A stretch of 35,976 bases of DNA from an uncultured Bacteroidales bacterium (GTDB lineage Bacteria; Bacteroidota; Bacteroidia; Bacteroidales; Paludibacteraceae), in assembly GCA_937910305.1 (NCBI GenBank), contig CALEPS010000116.1, positions 1-35,976 on the forward strand, written 5' to 3'. Below, piece by piece: positions 8,852 to 15,479 of this stretch (the first letter of the stretch is position 1; every line of letters begins with the position of its first letter). The notes beneath the pieces are model-generated. The model was given only the letters and a program-made list of their open reading frames with translations, searched no databases and had not been told where the DNA came from. A program made the position numbers and the translations under genes.

Positions 8852-10024
8852 CTACTTCCTGCATGCCGCCTCTGCCTCGATACGCAGCCGTTCCAACTCG
8901 GCACGGGAGTTGGCATTCGTGGTGTCTAACTGCTCTGCTGTCAATCGGGGAACCCGGATAGGTGTGCCGATCTCGATATTGCTGGGGTTGGTTATACGGT
9001 CCCGGTTCGCATCGTAGAGATACGGCCAGTAACGTTTGTCTCCGTAGAACCGTTTGGACATCCATGTAAGACGGCTGCCGGCATGCATTTCCTCGGTGGT
9101 TATCAGATCCGAATAAGGGGCTTCTTCCTGCTCTATACCATCCGAGATGGCTAAGAACTCGTCCAGAATCTGCTGCTGTGGAATGTCGCCTTCCGGAATC
9201 ATGTCGATTTGCGAACGGGACTCTGTCTCTGCCTCGTCAGAGGGTGGGGCGGAAATGGTGTCTTCTACTTGTTCTGTCTGTGGCTGCTGAGGCTGGGCAA
9301 GCGACTCCAACCAACTGCTCAGACGGTTGCGAATCAGCAAATAACCGCCTCCTAACAATAACAGCAATACAATAACGCAAATCAGCAGATCGCGCAGGAA
9401 ATGATATTTCTTGGGCTTTTTAGGTTTATCTTCCTTAAGCGGCTTCGGCTCAACAACCGGCTCCGGTACAACAACCGGCTCCGGTACAACAACTGGTTCT
9501 GGCTTAACAATCGGTTCCGGCTTAATAACAGGCTCCGGCTCAACAACAGGCTCCGGCTTAACAATCGGTTCCTGCTCTACAACCGGCTCCGGTTCTTCCG
9601 TTTCCGCTTCTTTGTTGGGGTCTTGACCCAAATCAGCCAGTAAGCCTACTATCTCATCGGCCTGTTCGCCCAGCTTCTTTATCGGGTCGATAGGAAAATC
9701 ACCCTCTGCCGGCTGATGGCTGACATCCGATGGCTGATTGCTCTCAATCATCTCTTTGACGCCTGCCTCAGGGGAGAATACAACTTTGTTGTATCCCTCT
9801 ATCACAATCTCTTCGCCGGTGTTGATATTGACACTCTTGCGAGGCGCAACGGCTTGTAACTTGAATGTTCCTAAACCGTTGATTTTTACTTGTTTGTCTG
9901 TGCGTAAGCCTTCTTTTAACTGCTCCGCTAAGGCGTTCAGAAATGTTCCTGCCACCTTCTCCGTGACGCCGGCGCGCGATGCTAAGGCACGGCGTAACTC
10001 GGTCCAACTCAGTTTGTCTGCCAT
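8852..10024 (-). CDS. HU-family DNA-binding protein fused to a transmembrane segment and LysM-like domain
   Basis: This 390-residue protein has an unusual order of parts. Residues 1-90 are an HU/IHF-type domain with the family's GLGTFKL and late FSPEAGVKE segments. Residues 145-195 are a Pro-Glu-rich repeat (units like EPEPVV and KPEPIV). A basic stretch (199-207) leads into one hydrophobic segment (about 212-231). Residues about 313-360 resemble LysM and include RLTWMSKRFYGDK, WPYLYDANRD and GTPIRVP. The positive-inside rule puts HU in the cytoplasm and LysM in the periplasm. This suggests a tether between nucleoid and peptidoglycan, which is inference. It directly follows a free-standing HU gene (3 bp gap) and precedes uvrA. 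Start is ATG at 10024. Confidence 0.88.
   Translation of the reverse strand: MADKLSWTELRRALASRAGVTEKVAGTFLNALAEQLKEGLRTDKQVKINGLGTFKLQAVAPRKSVNINTGEEIVIEGYNKVVFSPEAGVKEMIESNQPSDVSHQPAEGDFPIDPIKKLGEQADEIVGLLADLGQDPNKEAETEEPEPVVEQEPIVKPEPVVEPEPVIKPEPIVKPEPVVVPEPVVVPEPVVEPKPLKEDKPKKPKKYHFLRDLLICVIVLLLLLGGGYLLIRNRLSSWLESLAQPQQPQTEQVEDTISAPPSDEAETESRSQIDMIPEGDIPQQQILDEFLAISDGIEQEEAPYSDLITTEEMHAGSRLTWMSKRFYGDKRYWPYLYDANRDRITNPSNIEIGTPIRVPRLTAEQLDTTNANSRAELERLRIEAEAACRK
9440..9592. repeat. Coding repeat for the Pro-Glu-rich linker of the HU-LysM protein
   Basis: Roughly 18-bp imperfect units encode alternating EPEPVV and KPEPIV hexapeptides. The repeat is in frame and gives a stiff, extended linker between the HU domain and the membrane segment. 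Confidence 0.85.
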
Positions 10025-10027
10025 GGC

Positions 10028-10306
10028 TTACACTTTTTTAAGTTCGTCTTTCATGTTTGCAACAGGTCTGAACACCAGTTGGTTTTTGCTGGGTATTGTC
10101 GTTCGTTCGCCCGTGCGGGGGTGAACGATGATGCGGGACTGGCGCTCTTTGATCTCCAGAACGCCTAAACCCTGCAACTGAATGGCTTTGCCTGCCATCA
10201 GGTTTTCACGCATGATTGCATTAGTTGTGCTCAACAGCTGTTCCGCATCTTTTTTGCTTAGTCCCGATGCTTCTGCTATCAAACTGACAAATTCTTTCGT
10301 TAGCAT
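10028..10306 (-). CDS. HU/IHF-family DNA-binding protein
   Basis: This 92-residue protein is of normal HU length. It shows the dimerisation helices at the N-terminus, the GLGVLEIKER turn before the beta arms, an arm region RIIVHPRTGERTTIP with the DNA-intercalating proline in the usual place, and FRPVANMKDEL at the C-terminus. The protein should bind and bend DNA as a dimer. It is the second of two adjacent HU-type genes: the next gene is the membrane-anchored HU-LysM protein, only 3 bp away, so the two are probably co-translated and might pair. Start is ATG at 10306. The 22 bp separating it from rimO contain no clear promoter. Confidence 0.95.
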   Translation of the reverse strand: MLTKEFVSLIAEASGLSKKDAEQLLSTTNAIMRENLMAGKAIQLQGLGVLEIKERQSRIIVHPRTGERTTIPSKNQLVFRPVANMKDELKKV

Positions 10307-10328
10307 GGTATTTTGTCTTTTTTACTTT

Positions 10329-11738
10329 CTACTTTGAGCGGCTCTGCCGCGGTCTTTCTACTATTTCTCCGTACAGGTCAAACTCCTCTGCCCGAATGAT
10401 CTCTACGTCATAAAACTCCCCTACTTGGTACTTGGTACTTAGTCCCTTGGTACTTATCAGCACTTCGCAGTCCACCTCCGGGCTGTCGTATTGTGTCCGG
10501 CCTACGTAGTAGTCGTCTTCTTCGCGGTCTATAATCACCCGTTCTGTTCTGCCTGCAAAACGCTGCATCAACTCGCCGCTGATCTCTTGCTGGATTGCCA
10601 TCAGTTCTGCGGCGCGGGCGTCTTTCACTTCTTGGGGAATATCATCTTTGTAATGCCTGTGCGCATACGTGCCTTCCTCGTCCGAGTAAGCGAAGCAACC
10701 CATCCGTTCGAAACGCATCTCTTTCACCCATTCCTTCAACTCCTCAAAATCCTCCTCGGTCTCTCCGGGGTGGCCTACCAGCAATGTCGTGCGGATGCAG
10801 ATGCCCGGCACTCTCTCGCGTATCTTCCTGATCAGCGCATCCTGTTCCGCCCGCGTTATGTGTCTCCGCATCAGACCCAGCATATGGTCTGTGCAATGTT
10901 GCAAAGCGATATCCAGATATTTGCATACATTCGGATGTTTGGCCATCACGTCCAGCAACCCTTCCGGAAAATCCGTCGGGTAGGCGTAATGCAGTCGGAT
11001 CCATTCTACGCCGGGCACTTGCGCTATCTCGTCAACCAGCTCCGGCAGTAAATGCCTGCTTTTTTCTTTGAGCGAAGCGGTCTTTGTACTTTCGACTAAA
11101 TCTAACCCGTAACTGCTCAAATCCTGTGCAATGACGTTCAGCTCTTTCACGCCTTGGCTCACCAGCCACCGTACTTCGTCCAGAATCTCCTCTTTCGGCC
11201 GGCTCGTATGTCTTCCTGTTATCAAAGGAATAGCGCAGTACGAGCAGAACCGGTTGCAGCCCTCGCTGATCTTCAGATAGGCATAATGCTTCGGCGTCGT
11301 CAGCTTCCGCTCAAAGGATGCACATCTGTTTGCCCCTTTCTTTTGTTGTGCCGGATTTAATCCGGCTTTAGTCCCCTCTCTTGAGGAGAGGGATAGGGTG
11401 AGGTTCTCAAAATCGAACTTGCCGTAGTACTCATCCACTTCCGGCAACTCTGCCTCCAACTCTGCGCGGTATCGCTCGCTCAGACAGCCCATGACGATCA
11501 GCTTCCGCAGTTTTTTCTCTTTTTTCCGCTCTGCCATCTGGAGGATCATGTTGATACTCTCTTCTTTGGCATCGCCGATAAATCCGCAGGTGTTGATCAC
11601 GCATATCTCTCCTTGCGGATCTTCCGCGTCATGCACACAACGCCAACCTGCAGCCTCCAACTGCCGCATCACACGCTCCGCATCCACCAGGTTCTTCGAG
11701 CATCCCAGCGTGATAAAATCTATCTCTCCTTTAACCAC
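10329..11738 (-). CDS. rimO: Ribosomal protein uS12 methylthiotransferase RimO
   Basis: RimO is a radical-SAM enzyme that adds a methylthio group to an aspartate of ribosomal protein uS12. The N-terminal cluster cysteines are Cys13 (LGCSKN), Cys51 (NTCGF) and Cys85 (MGCLSE), and the radical-SAM cysteines are Cys161, Cys165 and Cys168 in CNRFCSYC. A C-terminal TRAM domain follows. At 469 residues it is longer than usual. The excess includes residues about 113-137, encoded by a palindromic repeat element, and a stretch near residues 427-439 encoded by 7-bp repeats. The start is GTG at 11738; no ATG is close. All catalytic motifs are intact, so the insertions appear tolerated. It lies between recQ and the HU genes. 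Confidence 0.95.
   Translation of the reverse strand: MVKGEIDFITLGCSKNLVDAERVMRQLEAAGWRCVHDAEDPQGEICVINTCGFIGDAKEESINMILQMAERKKEKKLRKLIVMGCLSERYRAELEAELPEVDEYYGKFDFENLTLSLSSREGTKAGLNPAQQKKGANRCASFERKLTTPKHYAYLKISEGCNRFCSYCAIPLITGRHTSRPKEEILDEVRWLVSQGVKELNVIAQDLSSYGLDLVESTKTASLKEKSRHLLPELVDEIAQVPGVEWIRLHYAYPTDFPEGLLDVMAKHPNVCKYLDIALQHCTDHMLGLMRRHITRAEQDALIRKIRERVPGICIRTTLLVGHPGETEEDFEELKEWVKEMRFERMGCFAYSDEEGTYAHRHYKDDIPQEVKDARAAELMAIQQEISGELMQRFAGRTERVIIDREEDDYYVGRTQYDSPEVDCEVLISTKGLSTKYQVGEFYDVEIIRAEEFDLYGEIVERPRQSRSK
10423..10458. repeat. 7-bp repeats inside the rimO coding region
   Basis: The plus strand reads ACTTGGT, ACTTGGT, ACTTAGT, then an 8-bp variant CCCTTGGT, then ACTTATC. These encode part of the TRAM-domain linker (residues such as STK and KYQVG). 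The unit length matches the 7-bp arrays found between genes. Confidence 0.75.
11350..11403. repeat. Palindromic repeat element read in frame within rimO
   Basis: Two hairpins lie side by side. GCCGGATT and AATCCGGC are separated by one base (11350-11366). CCCTCTC and GAGAGGG are separated by the loop TTGAG (11374-11392), followed by a G-rich tail. The second resembles the hairpin between galM and the GH2 gene (loop TTGCG). It sits in the spacer between the N-terminal cluster domain and the radical-SAM domain and contributes about 18 codons without a stop. Confidence 0.8.
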
Positions 11739-11805
11739 TTTGAACTTTTAACTTTCTACTAGACGACTTCTTTCAACTTTCAACTTTCAACTTTCAACTT
11801 TCAAT
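11739..11805. repeat. 7-bp tandem array between recQ and rimO
   Basis: Three 7-bp units (TTTGAAC, TTTTAAC, TTTCTAC) are followed by an 11-bp interruption and then five more units (four TTTCAAC, one TTTCAAT). The last unit contains the recQ stop codon (11801-11803), and the first begins right at the rimO GTG start. Confidence 0.88.
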
Positions 11806-13984
11806 TTCCCAAATCGCAGTGGAACTTCAGACGAACGAGCCGCACATGCATCTCGTCGTAATAATCCTCGCCTAACTCCTCCATCGCCTTCTTGATGTTA
11901 TCGTTCTCGGCCGTCTTGAAGTACTCGTATATGTCGGCTTCTTCGTCCGGGTCAACTACTTCTTTGATGAAATAATTGATGTTGATCTTCGTGCCGCTGA
12001 AGACGATGGCTTCCAACTCATCCATCATCTCTTCCATGGACATACCGCAACTCTCTGCCAGGTCGTCCAGATCCACACGGCGGTCGATGGCTTGGATGAT
12101 TTGTTTCTTGCGTGTCGATTTCTTCGCTACGGTACGGATCCGCAAATCCTCCGGACGGATGATCTCGTTCTCGTCCACATACTCCTTAATAACGCGCAGG
12201 AACTCCTCGCCGTAACGCTTGGCTTTTGCTACACCCACACCGGGGATCGTCAGCAACTCTTCCATCGTGATAGGGTAGGTCGTTGCCATGGCTTCCAGAC
12301 TCGGGTCCTGGAAAATGACGAAAGGCGGCACATCGCTCTTCTTCGCCTCTTTGCGACGGATGTCTTTCAGTATGGAGAACAGCACTTCGTCCGCTGCGGC
12401 ACAGGTCGCACCGGCACCTTCCATGATCTCGTCTTCTTCGTCGTGTACCTCTATCGGCACTTCGAATTTGCCGGCGCGGCGGATAAATTTCTTACCCTCT
12501 TTGGTCAACTTCAGATCGCCGTACGAATCTACATCTTTCTGGATCATTCCTACCAGCAAAGCTTGCCGTAGGATGGCATGCAGCGTGCTCTCGTCTTCAT
12601 CGCTGGCGGCGCCGAAATTCTCTAACTCATCGTGGTGATAACTCATCACCTCGGCGGTCTGGTTGCCGTGAAGAATATCTACGATATGTTCTGCTTTGTG
12701 GTGCTCGTTGACCTGTTGGATTGTCTCCAGAGCGATCTGAAGCAACTCGCTCGCATCCACCATCTTATAGGTCTTGCGGCAGTTGTCGCAGTTGCCGCAG
12801 TTGTCTTCGTTGTATTCCTCGCCGAAATAGTGCAGCAGCAGCTTGCGACGGCAGATAGTGCTCTCCGCATAACTCTGGGTCTCGAACAGCAACTGGTTGC
12901 CTATTCCGATCTCTTTGGGGGTCTTGTCTTTTTGGAAGCGCCGCAGACGCTCTATGTCGTCCGGGCTGTAGAAACAGATACACTGACCTTCGCCGCCGTC
13001 ACGGCCTGCACGGCCTGTCTCTTGATAATAACCCTCCAGACTCTTTGGAATGTCATAATGTACCACAAAACGGACATCCGGCTTGTCTATACCCATGCCG
13101 AAAGCAATCGTAGCTACGATCACTTGGCATTCCTCCATCAGAAAAGCATCCTGGTTCGCGCTGCGCGTCGCTGCATCCATGCCGGCGTGATAAGCGCGGG
13201 CGCTGATACCGTTTACCTGCAGCACCTGAGCCAGATCCTCTACTTCCTTCCGCGCCAGGCAATATACAATACCGCTCTTGCCTTCCATGCTGCGGATGTA
13301 ACGAACCAGGTCCTTATCTACATCCGCGGTCTTCGGCCGTACTTCGTAATACAGGTTCGGCCTGTTGAAACTGCTCTTGAAAACAGTCGCGTCAAGCATG
13401 CCCAGATTCTTCTGAATGTCTTTCTGTACCTTCGGGGTCGCTGTTGCGGTCAGCGCAATGATCGGGGCTTTGCCTATCCGCTGAACCATGCTGCGGATCT
13501 GGCTGTACTCGGGACGGAAGTCATGACCCCATTCTGAGATACAATGAGCCTCATCTACTGCGTAGAAACTGATCTTTACACCCTTCAAAAAGTCCACATT
13601 CTCGTTCTTCTGCAAACTCTCCGGAGCCAGATACAGCAACTTGGTCCGGCCTGCCAGCACATCGTCCTTTACCGCATTGATCTCACCCCGACTCAGACTC
13701 GAGTTGATGAAATGTGCCACACCCTCTTCTTCAGAGTAGTTTCGCATGGCGTCAACCTGGTTCTTCATCAGCGCAATCAACGGAGAGATAACAATTGCCA
13801 CTCCGTCCATGATCAAGGAGGGCAACTGGAAACACAAACTCTTTCCGCCACCCGTCGGCATGAGAACAAAAGTGTCTTTCCCCTCGATAACATTACGGAT
13901 GATGGCTTCCTGATTGCCTTTGAACGTGTCAAACCCGAAATAAGTCTGCAGCGCATTTACTAATTCTTCATGTGTTACATTCAT
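11801..13984 (-). CDS. recQ: ATP-dependent DNA helicase RecQ
   Basis: This 727-residue protein is a 3'-5' superfamily 2 helicase for recombination and fork repair. Walker A is MPTGGGKSLCF (42-52), and the DEAH box at 144-147 is followed by CISEWGHDFRPEY, the RecQ aromatic loop. The C-terminal helicase motif GRAGRDGG is present. The RQC zinc cluster shows the cysteines of CRRK and CGNCDNC, and an HRDC domain begins at MEELLTIPGVGVAKAKRYG. About 105 further residues contain a helix-turn-helix-like region (DDLAESCGMSMEEMMDELE), an extension common in Bacteroidota RecQ. Start is ATG at 13984. It is the first gene of the long minus-strand run, with no clear TAnnTTTG promoter upstream. A large CTAG repeat array starts 74 bp upstream of the start codon. 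Confidence 0.97.
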   Translation of the reverse strand: MNVTHEELVNALQTYFGFDTFKGNQEAIIRNVIEGKDTFVLMPTGGGKSLCFQLPSLIMDGVAIVISPLIALMKNQVDAMRNYSEEEGVAHFINSSLSRGEINAVKDDVLAGRTKLLYLAPESLQKNENVDFLKGVKISFYAVDEAHCISEWGHDFRPEYSQIRSMVQRIGKAPIIALTATATPKVQKDIQKNLGMLDATVFKSSFNRPNLYYEVRPKTADVDKDLVRYIRSMEGKSGIVYCLARKEVEDLAQVLQVNGISARAYHAGMDAATRSANQDAFLMEECQVIVATIAFGMGIDKPDVRFVVHYDIPKSLEGYYQETGRAGRDGGEGQCICFYSPDDIERLRRFQKDKTPKEIGIGNQLLFETQSYAESTICRRKLLLHYFGEEYNEDNCGNCDNCRKTYKMVDASELLQIALETIQQVNEHHKAEHIVDILHGNQTAEVMSYHHDELENFGAASDEDESTLHAILRQALLVGMIQKDVDSYGDLKLTKEGKKFIRRAGKFEVPIEVHDEEDEIMEGAGATCAAADEVLFSILKDIRRKEAKKSDVPPFVIFQDPSLEAMATTYPITMEELLTIPGVGVAKAKRYGEEFLRVIKEYVDENEIIRPEDLRIRTVAKKSTRKKQIIQAIDRRVDLDDLAESCGMSMEEMMDELEAIVFSGTKININYFIKEVVDPDEEADIYEYFKTAENDNIKKAMEELGEDYYDEMHVRLVRLKFHCDLGN

Positions 13985-14057
13985 GATAGCTTTCTATGCC
14001 TTTCTCTTATATTTTTTTTGATTATATTTTTCTAATATTCTATATTTCTCCATTTTG

Positions 14058-14579
14058 TCTAGCCTCCTAGTTCCTCTAGTCCGTCTATTCCTCCTATTCC
14101 TCCTATTCCTCCTAGTCGTCTAGTTCCTCTAGTCTACCTAGTTGCCTAGTCGTCTAGTCCTCTATCCGTCTAGTCCGTCTAGTCCGTCTAGTCCGTCTAG
14201 TCCTCCTAGTTCCTCTAGTCTGTCTAGTTCTCCTAGTCTGCCTAGTTGCCTAGTTGCCTAGTCGTATAGTCGTATAGTCCGCCTAGTTCCTCTATCCGTC
14301 TTCTAGTCCGCCTAGTCCTTTAGTCCGCCTAGTCCGTCTAGTTCTCCTATTTCTCCTATTTCTCCTAGTCCTCCTAGTCCGCCTAGTTCCTCTGGTCTGC
14401 CTAGCTCCTCTAATTGTGCTAGTTCCTCTAGCCGTCTAGTCGTATAGTCCGTCTATTCCTCCTATTCCTCCTAGTCGTCTAGCCCGCCTAGTCCCTCTAG
14501 TCCTCCTAGTTCCTCTTGTTTGTCTATTCCTCTAGTCCTTCTATTCCTCTAATTCTCTAATTCTCCTCGCCCTCCTGGT
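14058..14579. repeat. Long 8-9 bp degenerate tandem array rich in CTAG
   Basis: About 58 head-to-tail units follow the pattern CTAGTCCTC or CTAGTCCGT, mostly 9 bp with some 8 bp units. The plus strand is almost free of adenine outside CTAG and is strongly pyrimidine-rich. There are no spacers and no dyads of CRISPR type. Three further units of the same kind lie after the transporter gene at 16877-16903. Confidence 0.93.
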
Positions 14580-14811
14580 GCCTTTCTCCTTCCCTCTATC
14601 GGAAGGTCGGGTAGGGCATTCTACTCAAAAACGCTACAAAAGTACTAATATTTTTTTATATATGCAAGACCTCATGCCTTTTTTGTCTATTTTTTTTCAT
14701 TTTGTTTTATTTTTTCCCTTTTGTCCTCTCTCCTTTCCTATGAATTATTCCTTTTTGATGTATTTTTTCGCCTTATTCCGTCTCTCTCCTCCCAGCTCTT
14801 TTTTTCTCTCC

Positions 14812-14972
14812 CTCTCCCCCTTCCAGGGGGCCGGGGGCTTCTTCTCCCCCTTTAGGGGGCCGGGGGGCTTCCTTTCCCGCCTTCAGGGGGCCGGGTGGCT
14901 TCCTCTCCCCTTTAGGGGGCCGGGGGGCTTCCTCTCCCCTTTCAGGTGGCCGGGGGGCTTCCTTTCTTTGTT
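14812..14972. repeat. Five tandem copies of a G-rich palindromic unit
   Basis: The core CCCCCTTTAGGGGGCCGGGG recurs with its AGGGGG (AGGTGG in the last copy) at 14825, 14854, 14885, 14914 and 14945, giving spacings of 29, 31, 29 and 31 bp. Each copy has C-run and G-run arms around TTTA or TTCA, followed by a second G-run, so hairpins and G-quadruplexes are both possible. Confidence 0.88.
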
Positions 14973-15087
14973 CATTGCGTCCAAATCGAATTTGGACACG
15001 GCTCTGCCCAATTGAGCGTCCGGTGGACGGTAATAGAACCTTTTGGGGGCGGGGCTAATTCAAAATAAGGTCGAAATAGACTCATTA

Positions 15088-15131
15088 CCCAAGGATAACC
15101 CAAGGATCCCCCAAGGATAACCCAAGGATAG
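15088..15131. repeat. 11-bp tandem array, four units
   Basis: Units CCCAAGGATAA, CCCAAGGATCC, CCCAAGGATAA and CCCAAGGATAG follow each other without any insertion or deletion. Confidence 0.93.
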
Positions 15132-15132
15132 A

Positions 15133-15200
15133 CACTGTATTTTGTACAAAATGCACTCTTTCTATATATATACTATGTATATATATACTATTTTACAGTG
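15133..15200. promoter_or_regulatory. Nested AT-rich inverted repeat upstream of the transporter promoter
   Basis: Outer arms CACTGTA (15133-15139) and TACAGTG (15194-15200) enclose an inner dyad TATATATATAC-TAT-GTATATATATA (about 15164-15188). It might be a regulator site or a cruciform-forming element. The role is unknown and inferred only from symmetry. Confidence 0.45.
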
Positions 15201-15368
15201 CATCCATCCCGAAATGAACGAAAAATTCCATGTTTTTATGCCGGTTTCCGAAGGCTTTTTGAGCATGATTTCATGGACTCCTTTGACTAAAATGGCACCA
15301 TTCTATCGAAAGATTTCGATATGTTTCGATTGAAAAATGTGAAAAAATTACAAAAAATGCAAAAAACT

Positions 15369-15400
15369 CTTGCACGTTTCAAAAAAAAGTAGTAATTTTG
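15369..15400 (+). promoter_or_regulatory. Bacteroidota-type promoter for the MFS-susCD operon
   Basis: The -33 element is CTTG (15369-15372), the spacer is 20 bp, and the -7 element is TAATTTTG (15393-15400). Transcription would start near 15407, leaving a leader of about 73 nt before the ATG at 15480. No further promoter is evident before susC, so the four genes are probably one unit. Confidence 0.8.
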
Positions 15401-15420
15401 TGCCCGATTTGTAAAGTATA

Positions 15421-15436
15421 TATAGCAAATGCTATA
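15421..15436. promoter_or_regulatory. Perfect dyad in the leader of the MFS gene
   Basis: TATAGCA-AA-TGCTATA is a perfect 7-bp inverted repeat with a 2-bp centre, located about 15-30 nt after the predicted transcription start. Arms CGATTT (15405-15410) and AAATCG (15450-15455) surround it. It is a candidate operator for a sugar-responsive repressor; no regulator gene is in the window. Confidence 0.5.
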
Positions 15437-15479
15437 GACTTTGAATGATAAATCGCAATTTAGAATTAACTAATCGACC

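Larger units (their letters stand above)
13985..15479. other. 1.5 kb non-coding divergent region between recQ and the sugar transporter
   Basis: No credible gene is present. In order it holds an AT-rich stretch (13985-14057), a long 8-9 bp repeat array (14058-14579), a short C-rich/G-rich hairpin (14588-14615), T-rich low-complexity DNA (14640-14810), five copies of a G-rich palindromic unit (14812-14972), an 11-bp array (15088-15131), a nested AT-rich dyad (15133-15200) and the transporter promoter (15369-15400) with its leader. Open frames here are repeat-driven. Confidence 0.85.

Noticed and set aside
14058..14579. Possible CRISPR array
   Set aside because: Units are 8-9 bp, contiguous and without spacers. 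No cas genes are in the window.
14578..15015. A 145-codon open frame in the repeat-rich region
   Set aside because: Its second half is the translation of the five G-rich palindromes and its first half is low-complexity T-rich DNA. There is no promoter and no protein-like composition.
13985..15479. tRNA, small RNA or origin of replication in the long gap
   Set aside because: No cloverleaf, conserved RNA element or DnaA-box cluster could be recognised. The region is explained by repeats and one promoter.
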